From a virus, in the IMG/VR virus record IMGVR_UViG_3300030328_004671, positions 1 to 27,153 of that record: 27,153 bases of DNA. One strand, 5' to 3'. The notes below the pieces were generated by a model, which saw nothing but the letters and a program-made list of their open reading frames with translations, did not search any database and was not told where the DNA came from. Shown here in pieces: positions 15,101 through 25,298 of this stretch. The translations under genes and the position numbers were made by a program. How positions within the stretch are numbered: position 1 is the first letter of the stretch; every line of letters begins with the position of its first letter.

Positions 15101-17053
15101 ATGGCAATAGCACCAGTTAATAAATTTATATCTGTCGCTGTACCTGTAGCACCAGGAGAGCAAAAATTATATGAAGTTCCAACAGGGACATCTGCATTAT
15201 TGTTATATGCACAAGTCGCCAATGTTGGTGTAGGAACATATCCAACTTGTACTTTTATTCAAAGAAGAGAATCAAGAAGTACTGGAAATGTAAGAGATAT
15301 TAGAGTTATGAAGGATGTGGAGATTCCACCCAATGATGCAGTTATATTGATTGATGGTAGAATGGTTTTGGAAAAAACACCATTAGTTGTAGATCGTATA
15401 TTAATTTCAGGAACTCAGAGTGGAGTAAGTACAATTAATGATGTTCAATATCATGAACCATCAGGTATTGCTACAATAAGAACAATAGATCCTCATGGAT
15501 TTAATGTTGGATCTGAGATCACTTTAGCTGGTATAGCATTTACCTGTGCAAATTATTCTGGAATAACTACTACAATATTCCCATTTCCACAAAAATCATA
15601 TGTAGTAGATAGTATTGTTGATAGTGTAGGAACTTCTAGAACTTTTACTTCATTAGTTGGTAGTTCTAATAGTATTACTCATTATTATAATCCCGCAATA
15701 CATAAATTTATTAAGGCATCAAATAATGCAATATCGGTGACTGGTGGTGGTCATGGACCATATACTCCTACTTTTGCTATATATGAACCAAAGACTGGTA
15801 TTTGCACTTTAACTATAAAGGAGCATGATTTCTTTTCTGGTGCTTCTACATATTCTGGAGATATAACTGGTGCTTTATATAATGCTCCTTCTGGAATATT
15901 GACTGTTACTACTAATAGTGATCCTGGATGGGCTACTGGTGATTTGGTTAAGTTTGATCCTGGGTCTTTGTCATTTAAATGTGCAATGGATAGTAATACA
16001 GCAACTAAAACATATCCAAGATCAACAGATCCTGCTAGTCGTTCATGGAAGAAAGTTACGAAAGTAGATCCTACTAATTATAGTTTAAATGTTGGAGCAT
16101 CACCTTTTGATTATTTTGAACCATCTGAGGTTGAATACAGTGCTAATACTGGTATCGCAACTTTTACTATCGGTAATCATTCATTGTCAGCAGGTACAAG
16201 TATTAGGTTGGCAAAGGCATCTGTTAAGTTTGTTTGTGCTCAAGATGGTTTTAGTGCAGTAAAGTCTTATCCCAGACCTGCAGATTATGAAAGTGCGGGA
16301 ACACCTGCTACTGCCGACTCTGCATATAATACTGCAGTTAATATTACTGCGGTTACTGATACAACAATAACAATGAATGTTGGATCTTCATCTTATGTTG
16401 GAGTTCATACTTTTGTTCCTACAACTACATCAACACCCACAGATGTTGCATATAATCCATCTACAGGTGTAATGACTTTAACTATTAATGGGCATGGCTT
16501 TGAGAATGGTGATGCAATTAAGATTGCTAATAATTCAATAACTTTAAGTTGTACTTATGGTAATAGAACAGGTGTTTCTTCTCATTCATCCTATCCTAGA
16601 TCAACAGATCCAATTAGTGGACAATGGATACCTATTTCAAATGCTACTACAAATACATTTGATGTTCAAGTAGGTAATGCTGGTATTGCTGGTGGAGAGA
16701 CTCATCATTTTCAATCTGCAACTGCTGGTATTACAAGATCTGTTATTAGATCTGGTGGTAATTATCTGCATACTTTTGTTGATTATGCAACAAATAGTTT
16801 GAAGAGAGTATCTGTTACAGATACTGTTAATATTGCTGCAGGATCATTAGTATTTACTTGTAGTCAAGATGGATTTTCATCTGAACATGGATACCCTAGA
16901 GCAACTGATCCAATATTTGGGCAGAATGTTCCAATAATTTCTGCAGATGATAATACAATATCCATTTATGCTGGTATATCTACAGCAGGTGGACTTGTTG
17001 CACCACTCCAAATGGAGTTTATGGCCAGTGTTCTAGAGAATAGTAATGCCTAA
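15101..17053 (+). CDS. Virion protein built of repeated HGF...YPRxTDP modules (650 aa)
   Basis: Residues 1-110 form a distinct N-terminal domain (MAIAPVNKFISVAVPVAPGE; TFIQRRESRSTGNVRDIRVM). The remainder consists of about five diverged modules of roughly 85-110 residues. Each module runs from YxPxTGxxTLTIxxHGF through a Gly-Asp turn, a strand with a Cys (LxFKC, VKFVC, ITLSC, LVFTC), the motif YPRSTDP or a variant, and NVG. Complete YPR motifs are encoded near 16012, 16268, 16591 and 16891, with a degenerate version near 15577. The modules look like immunoglobulin-like or other small beta-sandwich folds. The gene overlaps the giant fibre gene by 8 nt (ATGCCTAA), so it probably forms part of the same fibre or its attachment. 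Confidence 0.75.
   Translation: MAIAPVNKFISVAVPVAPGEQKLYEVPTGTSALLLYAQVANVGVGTYPTCTFIQRRESRSTGNVRDIRVMKDVEIPPNDAVILIDGRMVLEKTPLVVDRILISGTQSGVSTINDVQYHEPSGIATIRTIDPHGFNVGSEITLAGIAFTCANYSGITTTIFPFPQKSYVVDSIVDSVGTSRTFTSLVGSSNSITHYYNPAIHKFIKASNNAISVTGGGHGPYTPTFAIYEPKTGICTLTIKEHDFFSGASTYSGDITGALYNAPSGILTVTTNSDPGWATGDLVKFDPGSLSFKCAMDSNTATKTYPRSTDPASRSWKKVTKVDPTNYSLNVGASPFDYFEPSEVEYSANTGIATFTIGNHSLSAGTSIRLAKASVKFVCAQDGFSAVKSYPRPADYESAGTPATADSAYNTAVNITAVTDTTITMNVGSSSYVGVHTFVPTTTSTPTDVAYNPSTGVMTLTINGHGFENGDAIKIANNSITLSCTYGNRTGVSSHSSYPRSTDPISGQWIPISNATTNTFDVQVGNAGIAGGETHHFQSATAGITRSVIRSGGNYLHTFVDYATNSLKRVSVTDTVNIAAGSLVFTCSQDGFSSEHGYPRATDPIFGQNVPIISADDNTISIYAGISTAGGLVAPLQMEFMASVLENSNA
15577..16911 (+). 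repeat. Protein-level tandem modules (YPRxTDP type)
   Basis: Within the 650-aa protein, motifs YPRSTDP, YPRPADY, YPRSTDP and YPRATDP are encoded near 16012, 16268, 16591 and 16891, preceded by a degenerate form near 15577. The spacing is about 256-323 bp. Each motif follows a Cys-containing strand. The DNA copies have diverged, so this is an old duplication. Confidence 0.8.
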
Positions 17054-20000
17054 GTATTTAAGTGGTAGGGCTAAAAGGACCCCTCAAGATAAGTTATCTG
17101 CTGATAGATATCAGTATTTGGCTTTAGACCAAGCAGAACCAAATATTGGAGATCCTATTAACCCTAGTGATCCTTCTTATGTTGCTCCACCCACTGGAGC
17201 ACAATATCAATTAGTATCGGTTATATCAAATCCAGGAGATAGGTATTGGGTTCCTATTACTGGTGGTACGATTCCTGGAGTTATTAGTGTTTATGATGAA
17301 GGAACACTTGTAGGATCTGCCAATAGTATTAATCAACTTAATTTTGTTGGTCTTGCAATTACTGCAAATGCGAATCCTCTTGGATTTGCTGCAACAATTA
17401 CAGTATCTCCTCCTGGTCCTAATGGAAGTGTATTATTTAAAGAATCGGATGAATTTGCAACATCTCCAAAATTAGTATTTAATAGTTCTGTTGGTATTAT
17501 TACTGTAGCAAATGGTTTAGATGTAGGAATTGGTAGAACTATATTTAATGCAATTGGTGTTGGTGATTCTTCTTATGTTGGAATTGGAACGGATGATCCA
17601 ACTCAGAATTTACATCTCGATGGTAATTTAAGGATAACAAAAACAATTTATGATGTTAATAATGATCCAGGAAATATAGGTGAATTATTACTTAAGGGTG
17701 TAGAAGGACTTGAATGGACATCATCATCAAGTCTTAATGCTGGTGCTGGTGGAACTTATTATGAGGTTCAATATCATAATAGTGCTGGTGTTCTTGATGG
17801 TTCTCCAAATTTTGTTTGGAATAATACTTCAGGAAGTGGACGTGTAGGTATTGGAAGTACTCAACCAACTGCTTTATTAGATGTTGTTGGTGTTGCTACT
17901 TTTAAAGATAGTCTTACTGCTGAACAATTTAAAGTAGTTGGATTTTCTACTTTTCTTAATCGTATTGATGCTAATGGTGGTATAGTTGCTTCTACTGCAA
18001 GAGTTAGTGATCTTACAAATGGTCGTGTTGTTTTTGCGGGATCTTCTGGAGAATTACAAGATGATTCTGATTTAACTTTTGATGGATATACTCTTGCTAG
18101 TACTGGAATAAGTGTTTCTGGTATTACTACAACTGCTAATTTAAAAGTAACTAGTGTTGCAAATATTGGAGATGTTCAAATATCTGTAAATAAAGTTGAA
18201 TCTAGTGCTGGTAATTTACTTATAGATGCTGTAGGTGGAACAGTACAAATTGAAAAAGCATTATTTGTAAATAATTCTGCGACATCTACAAATAAAGATA
18301 CTGGATCAATTGTTACCAATGGTGGTGTTGGTATTGAAGAAAATTTAAATGTTGGTGGACAATTAAATATAGCTGGTGTAACAACTCTTGCTAGTAGTGG
18401 TGGTATTACTACCACTGGTGGAGATTTATATGTTGGTGGAGATTTATATATTGGGGATGATGTTGTTTTTGATGAAGGTAGGTTTGAAAGACTTATTGTA
18501 AGTCCAGGAATTGCAACATTTAAAGGAGATGTAGAGTTTCATGGATCTGGGGGATCAAAGTCATCTTATTGGGATAAGTCAGATAATTCTTGGAATTTCT
18601 TTGATAATGTTAAAACAAAATGGGGAAATAGTGGAGATTTAGAAGTATTTCATGATAGTAATAATTCATACATAAAGGATGTTGGAACTGGAGATCTTAT
18701 AATTCAAGGTGCTGCTGATGTAGCAATTCAAAATTCATCTAGTGAAAGTAGTGCAGTATTTAATACTGATGGTGGTGTAGAATTATATTGGAGAGGTGTA
18801 AGTAATTCTGGTAAGAAGTTTGAAACTAATAGTAATGGTGCTATTGTTTATAATAATTTCGATGTAGAAGGTTTATTAGATGTAGATGGAAATGCTTCAT
18901 TTAATGCAAATGTAACATTAGGTAATCAAGTTACTGATGAAGTATCTTTTACAGGAAAAGTTGCTACTAATGTATTACCAAAAACAACTACTACTTATGA
19001 TTTAGGATCTGATTCTAATAGGTGGAATACTGTTTATGCTAATGAATTTAATGTAACAAATCTTGTAGAAAGTACAGAGGTAAGAGTTGAGCAATTATTA
19101 GTAACTGGTATTGCAACATTTAAGGATGATGTAGAGTTTCATGGTAAAGATGGAACTAAGGAATTATATTGGGATAAGGATAGTAGTACAAAATCTTACC
19201 TTAGATTTCTTGATGGTGTTAAATTAACATTTGGTTCTGATGGCGTTTCTAGTGAAGGACTTAGAATCTGGAATGCGGCAAATTCACCAACTGTAAATAC
19301 TACTTATATTGATGGATCATATACAAAAGGGTCAGTTTATGTTTGGGGTGGTCAAGATGGATTATTTTTGCAAGGAAAAGGTGGAGAATCTAGTGTATCT
19401 TGTTTTCCTGATCTTGGAGTTCAGATTGCTTATAATGGTAATACAAAAATAGAAACATCACCAATAGGTGTATTAGTATCAGGAACAACTACTACAACAG
19501 ATCTTAAAGTAACTGGTGATGTTGATAGTAATTTAATACCAAAAACAAATGCAACTTATACTTTAGGAACTACTGATAAAAGATGGGATATTGTTTGGGC
19601 AAATAGAATAGAAGGATTAACTAATGTTGATATTGATCATCTATATGTAACTGGTATTGCAACATTTAAGGATGATGTACAGTTTCATGGTGTTGCTGGT
19701 GTTACATCTGCATTTTGGGATAAGTCTGATAATAGACTTAAGTTTAATGATGAAGCACGAGTTACCTTTGGTACTGGAAAAGATTTAGAAATATATCATA
19801 CTAATGAACTTAGAGATCAAGTTGATTCTAATGGTGATTCAATTGTTGATGGTAGAACCACATATATCAGGGAGAAGGGTTCTGGAGGATTAATATTTAA
19901 GACAGACGGTGCTGATGGACCAGGAGCATTTCAATTCTATGATTCTAGTTGGAAACCACTATTAAAATTACATAGTGGTAATCGTGCAAGAGCTGCTTTA

Positions 20001-23000
20001 TTTTTTAATGGAGTACAAAAATTAGAAACAACACAAGCAGGTATATTAGTTGGTGGTGGTATTACAGCATATCAAGGTGGGTTAACCATAGGAGATTCTT
20101 CCTCTTTAATTGCTGGATCTGGTGATATTGTTACTGATGGTGGTAGTGATGGTATATTTGGTTTTTATAATACAACTAATGATGGATCATTTAACATTAA
20201 TATGAAGGATAGTGGATCCTCTCAAATTACTATGCTTAGTGCTAAGGTTTCAACTGGTATAATTGCAGGTGCTAATATAACACCAGATACTGATGGAACA
20301 CGTGATTTAGGATCTTTATCTAAAAAATGGGATAAAGTTTATGCACAGGAATTTGTTGGTGCTATGAATGCAATTGTTGCAAGTGCCACTACAGCAACTA
20401 ATGTTGTAGGTGGTATAGCATCTGTAACACAGTTACATGTATCTCCTGGAATATCAACATTTAAAGGTGATGTAGAATTTTGGGGTAATGCTGGCATTGC
20501 AAAATCAGTTTATTGGGATAAGTCAGCTGATACTTTAAAATTTGATAATAATGTTAAAGCAACATTTGGTGATGGTGCTACTAATCTTGAACAACTTAAA
20601 ATTTATTCTAGTTCATTTTCACCAACTGTTCATTTTACTTATATTGATGGATCACAAACAAAAGGGGGAGTTTATATTTACGGTGGTGATGATGGATTAT
20701 ATTTACAAGGAAAAAGTGGAGAAGGTAGTGTAAGTTGTATTCCTGATGCTGAAGTTCAGATTTTTTATGATAATGTTAAAAAAATAGAAACAACCCAGGC
20801 AGGTGTATTAGTTTCAGGAACAACTACTACAACAGATCTTAAAGTAACTGATAAAGTTAAGAGTACTTTAAGACCAGATGTAACTTTAAGTCATGATTTA
20901 GGTACTAATCTTTTAAGATGGAATACTGTCTATGCTAATGAATTTAATGGAGTAGTAAAAGTAGATGCTCAAGAATTAACAGTTACTAATTTATTGGTAA
21001 GTGGTATTGGAACATTTCAAGATAAATTGCATTTACTTGATAATGATGTATTACATTTTGGTGGTTCTTTAGGTGAAGCTGGAGATTTACAGGTTTATCA
21101 TAATAGTAGTACAGGTACTAATTATATTGATAGTAGGAATGGGCATGTATATATTAGAAATAATACTGTTACTGATCTTGGTGCTAATATCTATCTTCAA
21201 GCAAAAGCAGGACAAGAAGGTATTGTTATTAATGATGATGAATCTGTAGATTTATTCTATAATGGATCACAAAAATTTGAGACAACTAATATTGGAACAA
21301 AAGTTACTGGACAATTACAAACAACTGGTGATATAGATGTAGATGGTGATTCATATCTTGGTACTGATGAAAATCAAACAGCTTATATTAATGCAAGAGT
21401 TGATACTGATATTATTCCAAAAAATAATGGTACAAAAAATCTTGGAGCAGCAACTAAAAAATGGGGTAAAATTTATGCAGAGGAATTTGTTGGAGAAAGT
21501 GTTGGAAATGTTGCATTTGCCACTACAGCAACTAATGTTGTAGGTGGTATAGCTTCAGTATCACAACTTGTTGTTGGTGAAAGAGAATATTTAGATGGTG
21601 CAACTCCAGGAATATCTACATTTTATGGTGATGTAAAATTCTTTGGTAATACAGGAGTAACATCATCTTTTTGGGATCAATCTGCAAATTCTCTTAATTT
21701 TGTTGATGATGTCAAAGTAGTCTTTGGTGATGGTAGTAATAAATTAAACATATATTCAAAGAATGAAAGTAATAATTATATTGATAGTTTTAATACTAAT
21801 TTAGAACTTCGTCTTACTTCAACAAATGCCAATCAAAAGATTTCATTAAAACCTAATTCAGGTGAAGATGGTCTTGTAATTAATTACCAAGGTTCAGTTC
21901 AGTTATATCATAGTAATACTAGAATTTTTGATACTTCTAGTCAAGGTGTATCTGTACGTGGTACAACAGTAGGTGCTGGAATATCATTTTATGAAGCAAC
22001 TGCTAATGGAACACATAATATTAAAATTAAATCACCTGATACATTAGCAGCAAGTTATACACTTACTCTACCTCCAGATGATGGAGAGCCAGGAGAGCTT
22101 TTAAAAAGTGATGGTAATGGAAATTTAGATTGGATATCTGTTGCTAGTGTTGGTGCCGACCCTGGTGGATCTGATACCGAAGTTCAATATAATGACAATG
22201 AATCCTTTAATGGAATGACTAATTTCACTTATAATAAGGTTTCAGGCGATATAACAATTGGTGGAGATGCAAAGAATGCTGTTTGGGATAAGTCAGCTGA
22301 TACTTTAAAATTTGATGCTGATGCTAAGATTCAACTTGGTGCTGATGCAAATGCATTACAAATTTATAATAAGGTATCGGATGGAAATAATTATATTAAA
22401 GCAATAAAAGGTGCTGGAACATCTAACTTATTTGTTGATTCTGTAGGCAGTATTTATTTAAGACAGGGTAATACTGAACCTGCTTTAGTATGTAATCATA
22501 ATGGGTCTACAGACTTACATTTTAATGGTTCGGTACAAGCTAAATTAAAAACTAATATTAATGGAGTATCAATATATGGAAATAGTGGTGTTACTGCGGG
22601 TACACTACAACTTTATAATAAAAATGATGATAAAAAGGTTTCATTAACAATACCAGATATCGGAGCAGATTATACACTTACTTTACCTGCAAATGATGGT
22701 GGCTCTAATGAAGTTCTTACTACTGATGGAAATGGAATTTTAAGTTGGACTGCTAAAGGTAGTAGTAGTGGTGGTACATCTCCTGGTGGATCTGAGACAC
22801 AAGTTCAATTCCATGATACAGGAGCTACTTTTGGTGGAATGTCTAATTTCACTTATAATAAGAGTACAAGTGATATAACTTTTACTGGTACTTCAAAAAA
22901 TGTAGTATGGGATTTTTCTGCAAATGCATTTCACTTTGATAATGATTCAAAGGCAACCTTTGGCAATACTTCATCTGATCCTCATTTACTGATAGAGGCT

Positions 23001-25250
23001 AATGGTAGTAGTAATAATACTAATATTAGACATAATAACTCTGCTTCTTCAGGATTATATTTACTAAGTAATAAAAGAGTTGAAATAACTGATTTAAATC
23101 CAGGATCACCATCTGGTCATATAGGTTTAAGATTTAATTATAGTGATACAAATCATGAAATAGAATTGTTCTATAATAATGTAAAGAAATTTGAAACTAC
23201 TGATGATGGAGTAAAAATTATTGGAAAAACCACTGCGGCAGCAACATTAGATCTTTATGAAGCAGGAGATAATGGTGGTGGTAAGATTAGGATAAAGTCT
23301 CCAGATGCTATAGGATCAGAGTATACATTTACTCTACCTCCAGATGCGGGAGATGAGAATGATGTTCTTCGTACTGATGGTAGTGGAACATTAACTTGGG
23401 TTCCTCAATCTGGTGGTGGTGGATCAACTTCACCTTCTGGATCTGATAAGCAACTCCAGTTCAATGATAATAATGTTCTTGCTGGTACTGTAGGTTTAGA
23501 ATGGAATAAAACACCTGGCACATTAACACAAACAGGTAGTTATATACGATCTACAAAATCAAATGGTGCAAATTTTGCGGAGATACATTCTGATGGTGGA
23601 ATTGAGTTAAAGAGATCAGATGAATCAGAAACTGGTGGTGGACCTTATATTGATTTTAAATATTCATCTGATGATGACATGGATGCTCGTATCCAAATGG
23701 AGACTTCTTCTGGAAGTACGAGTAATGCTGCTTTTTCTGCAATTAAATTTTTAACAGGTGGTGATGGTCTAGCTGCAGATGGTGGTGATGTAGAAGAAAG
23801 ATTACGTATCGGAAAAGCAGGAGAAATTGGAATTGATGCAGGAAATGGTAGTAAAACTGCTGCTCAAATTTATGGAGAAAGTGGTCAAGTATTAAAGAGT
23901 GGTGGTGGTGGGAATAGTGTTTATTGGTCTAATGAAGCAGGTGGTGGTAGTGGATCAAATTATGCTCATGCAGTAGCAGCAAGTGGTAATAATATCTTAA
24001 TAGGATTAAAAAATGTTACTGATGATACTACTGATAACATTACTTTAGTAAAAGGATCTGGTATATCATTTAGTGCAGTAGATACAACTCTGAAGAAATT
24101 TACTATTAGTGCTGATAGTCAAGCTGGTACAACATATGATCTTTCAGCATTATTATCTCCTGGAATAAAATTAACAGGTAGTAATGGTACAAATGATAGT
24201 ATATTCTTTGATAGTGATAGTACTATATCAATAACTCGTAGTGTAGCACCAGGTCCTGATGGTGGTGGAACTATAAAATTCTCTGTTCCAGCTCAAGCTG
24301 GTACAACATATACTTTACCTACATCTCAAGCTACTGCTACTTCTCCAGTTCTATTAAAATTAACACCAGTTGGAGGTGCAGCAGGAGCTAATCAGACTGT
24401 TACAATAAGTCCTGGAGACAATATTACTCTTACTGAAAATGGTCAAGGATTTACTATTAATGCTGCTGATGGTGCTGGTTTAGGGATTAATGCAAATATT
24501 TCTGATTTACTTAGTCTTGATACAAATAAGATTAAAGCAGTTGATGCTGGTGGATCAGATAAAATATTCTTCTGGGATGATAGTGCCAATAAAGCAACAT
24601 ACCTAAGTGTTGGAGGTGGATTACAGATAATTGATACTGAAATAAGTGCAACTGGTAGTTCAAGTAATACGACATATACTTTACCATGCTCAGGAACAAA
24701 TGGTACTGGTGGTGCTGTTGGTGGATCAGGTCTTGCTAAAATAACATTAAAAGGATCAGATGACACTACAGATGTTGTACAATTTACATCTGGTAAAGGG
24801 ATTGTACTTGATAGTATAGTTCCTGGTGGTTTTAGAATTAGTGCTGATGTTGCAGATGGTGGTGGAATTACTAATATTTTAGTAACACAAGATGGCAGGT
24901 CTGGTTGTACAAATCCAATAACAGTCGCAGGTACGGCAACAAAAGTAATTAATATTACTAATGGTAGTAATGCTTATGGTACAAAATACGTACAGACTGC
25001 TGATCCATCAGATGCTGCAACAATATGTAATGGGGATATATGGTATGATACTAGTGAATCAGATACAAATCAAGAATATGTACAGCCTGTTGGTGCTATT
25101 ATTGCATATGGTGGATCAAGTGCACCTTCAGGTTGGTTATTATGTAATGGACAATCAACAAGTGGATATGCTGCTTTAGCATCAATTGTTGGTTCTAATG
25201 TTCCTAACTATACATCAAAGGATTTATATCCTTACATTATTAAGACTTGA
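17046..25250 (+). CDS. Giant tail fibre protein with serial modules and a C-terminal tail-collar-like domain (2734 aa)
   Basis: This is the largest gene of the window. The N-terminus (KRTPQDKLSADRYQYLALDQ; QYQLVSVISNPGDRYWVPIT) is probably the attachment domain. From about residue 485 to 2060 there are eight modules with a GIATFKDDVEFHG-like or GDI-type start and a WDKS-type motif. They include five LxPxTxxTYxLGTxxxRWxxVYANEF segments and repeated FETTxxGVxVxG pieces. Three TLTLPPDDG...DGNGxLxW segments follow (about 1670-2125). After a Gly/Ser-rich zone there are TTYTLP-type repeats. The last 58 residues resemble the phage tail collar domain: VGAIIAYGGSSAPSGWLLCN, ending YPYIIKT. The likely role is a long trimeric host-recognition fibre. 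It overlaps the preceding gene by 8 nt, and a late-like box follows it. Confidence 0.82.
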   Translation: MPKYLSGRAKRTPQDKLSADRYQYLALDQAEPNIGDPINPSDPSYVAPPTGAQYQLVSVISNPGDRYWVPITGGTIPGVISVYDEGTLVGSANSINQLNFVGLAITANANPLGFAATITVSPPGPNGSVLFKESDEFATSPKLVFNSSVGIITVANGLDVGIGRTIFNAIGVGDSSYVGIGTDDPTQNLHLDGNLRITKTIYDVNNDPGNIGELLLKGVEGLEWTSSSSLNAGAGGTYYEVQYHNSAGVLDGSPNFVWNNTSGSGRVGIGSTQPTALLDVVGVATFKDSLTAEQFKVVGFSTFLNRIDANGGIVASTARVSDLTNGRVVFAGSSGELQDDSDLTFDGYTLASTGISVSGITTTANLKVTSVANIGDVQISVNKVESSAGNLLIDAVGGTVQIEKALFVNNSATSTNKDTGSIVTNGGVGIEENLNVGGQLNIAGVTTLASSGGITTTGGDLYVGGDLYIGDDVVFDEGRFERLIVSPGIATFKGDVEFHGSGGSKSSYWDKSDNSWNFFDNVKTKWGNSGDLEVFHDSNNSYIKDVGTGDLIIQGAADVAIQNSSSESSAVFNTDGGVELYWRGVSNSGKKFETNSNGAIVYNNFDVEGLLDVDGNASFNANVTLGNQVTDEVSFTGKVATNVLPKTTTTYDLGSDSNRWNTVYANEFNVTNLVESTEVRVEQLLVTGIATFKDDVEFHGKDGTKELYWDKDSSTKSYLRFLDGVKLTFGSDGVSSEGLRIWNAANSPTVNTTYIDGSYTKGSVYVWGGQDGLFLQGKGGESSVSCFPDLGVQIAYNGNTKIETSPIGVLVSGTTTTTDLKVTGDVDSNLIPKTNATYTLGTTDKRWDIVWANRIEGLTNVDIDHLYVTGIATFKDDVQFHGVAGVTSAFWDKSDNRLKFNDEARVTFGTGKDLEIYHTNELRDQVDSNGDSIVDGRTTYIREKGSGGLIFKTDGADGPGAFQFYDSSWKPLLKLHSGNRARAALFFNGVQKLETTQAGILVGGGITAYQGGLTIGDSSSLIAGSGDIVTDGGSDGIFGFYNTTNDGSFNINMKDSGSSQITMLSAKVSTGIIAGANITPDTDGTRDLGSLSKKWDKVYAQEFVGAMNAIVASATTATNVVGGIASVTQLHVSPGISTFKGDVEFWGNAGIAKSVYWDKSADTLKFDNNVKATFGDGATNLEQLKIYSSSFSPTVHFTYIDGSQTKGGVYIYGGDDGLYLQGKSGEGSVSCIPDAEVQIFYDNVKKIETTQAGVLVSGTTTTTDLKVTDKVKSTLRPDVTLSHDLGTNLLRWNTVYANEFNGVVKVDAQELTVTNLLVSGIGTFQDKLHLLDNDVLHFGGSLGEAGDLQVYHNSSTGTNYIDSRNGHVYIRNNTVTDLGANIYLQAKAGQEGIVINDDESVDLFYNGSQKFETTNIGTKVTGQLQTTGDIDVDGDSYLGTDENQTAYINARVDTDIIPKNNGTKNLGAATKKWGKIYAEEFVGESVGNVAFATTATNVVGGIASVSQLVVGEREYLDGATPGISTFYGDVKFFGNTGVTSSFWDQSANSLNFVDDVKVVFGDGSNKLNIYSKNESNNYIDSFNTNLELRLTSTNANQKISLKPNSGEDGLVINYQGSVQLYHSNTRIFDTSSQGVSVRGTTVGAGISFYEATANGTHNIKIKSPDTLAASYTLTLPPDDGEPGELLKSDGNGNLDWISVASVGADPGGSDTEVQYNDNESFNGMTNFTYNKVSGDITIGGDAKNAVWDKSADTLKFDADAKIQLGADANALQIYNKVSDGNNYIKAIKGAGTSNLFVDSVGSIYLRQGNTEPALVCNHNGSTDLHFNGSVQAKLKTNINGVSIYGNSGVTAGTLQLYNKNDDKKVSLTIPDIGADYTLTLPANDGGSNEVLTTDGNGILSWTAKGSSSGGTSPGGSETQVQFHDTGATFGGMSNFTYNKSTSDITFTGTSKNVVWDFSANAFHFDNDSKATFGNTSSDPHLLIEANGSSNNTNIRHNNSASSGLYLLSNKRVEITDLNPGSPSGHIGLRFNYSDTNHEIELFYNNVKKFETTDDGVKIIGKTTAAATLDLYEAGDNGGGKIRIKSPDAIGSEYTFTLPPDAGDENDVLRTDGSGTLTWVPQSGGGGSTSPSGSDKQLQFNDNNVLAGTVGLEWNKTPGTLTQTGSYIRSTKSNGANFAEIHSDGGIELKRSDESETGGGPYIDFKYSSDDDMDARIQMETSSGSTSNAAFSAIKFLTGGDGLAADGGDVEERLRIGKAGEIGIDAGNGSKTAAQIYGESGQVLKSGGGGNSVYWSNEAGGGSGSNYAHAVAASGNNILIGLKNVTDDTTDNITLVKGSGISFSAVDTTLKKFTISADSQAGTTYDLSALLSPGIKLTGSNGTNDSIFFDSDSTISITRSVAPGPDGGGTIKFSVPAQAGTTYTLPTSQATATSPVLLKLTPVGGAAGANQTVTISPGDNITLTENGQGFTINAADGAGLGINANISDLLSLDTNKIKAVDAGGSDKIFFWDDSANKATYLSVGGGLQIIDTEISATGSSSNTTYTLPCSGTNGTGGAVGGSGLAKITLKGSDDTTDVVQFTSGKGIVLDSIVPGGFRISADVADGGGITNILVTQDGRSGCTNPITVAGTATKVINITNGSNAYGTKYVQTADPSDAATICNGDIWYDTSESDTNQEYVQPVGAIIAYGGSSAPSGWLLCNGQSTSGYAALASIVGSNVPNYTSKDLYPYIIKT
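19479..20850 (+). repeat. Pair of exact 37-bp repeats within the giant fibre gene
   Basis: An identical 37-bp tract encoding SGTTTTTDLKVT occurs at 19479-19515 and 20814-20850, 1335 bp apart (445 codons, in frame). A 33-bp exact tract is also shared by 19101-19133 and 19647-19679. Confidence 0.92.
20384..21553 (+). repeat. Pair of exact 36-bp repeats within the giant fibre gene
   Basis: An identical 36-bp tract encoding ATTATNVVGGIA occurs at 20384-20419 and 21518-21553, 1134 bp apart (378 codons, in frame). A further exact 34-bp tract encoding WDKSADTLKFD occurs at 20513-20546 and 22283-22316. Confidence 0.92.
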
Positions 25251-25272
25251 TTTATTATTAATTATATTGTAA

Positions 25273-25280
25273 AATAAATA
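25273..25280 (+). promoter_or_regulatory. Late-like promoter box AATAAATA after the giant fibre gene
   Basis: AATAAATA lies in the 48-bp gap, 18 nt before the ATG at 25299. It is followed immediately by GAGGAAA (25281-25287), which can serve as the ribosome-binding site. It would allow the next gene to be transcribed separately from the long upstream unit. Confidence 0.5.
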
Positions 25281-25298
25281 GAGGAAAAAGATAAGATT

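Larger units (their letters stand above)
18499..22916 (+). repeat. Eight fibre modules with ...TFKxDVEFHG...WDKS motifs
   Basis: Module starts lie near 18499, 19101, 19647, 20443, 20998, 21610, 22250 and 22874. The fifth copy lacks the WDKS motif, and the last two lack the GIATFK start. Unit length varies from about 545 to 800 bp. Many units continue with a strand set ending in xLYYNGxKKFETT. The copies are diverged overall but keep exact DNA tracts in common. Confidence 0.8.

Noticed and set aside
19101-22316. Spaced 33-37 bp direct repeats that could suggest a CRISPR array
   Set aside because: Spacing is irregular (hundreds of bases), each pair differs from the others, and all are in-frame codons of fibre modules.
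24443-24766. Leftward 107-aa open frame inside the giant fibre gene
   Set aside because: Pro/Ser-rich antisense of glycine-rich fibre repeats, with no promoter or ribosome-binding site.
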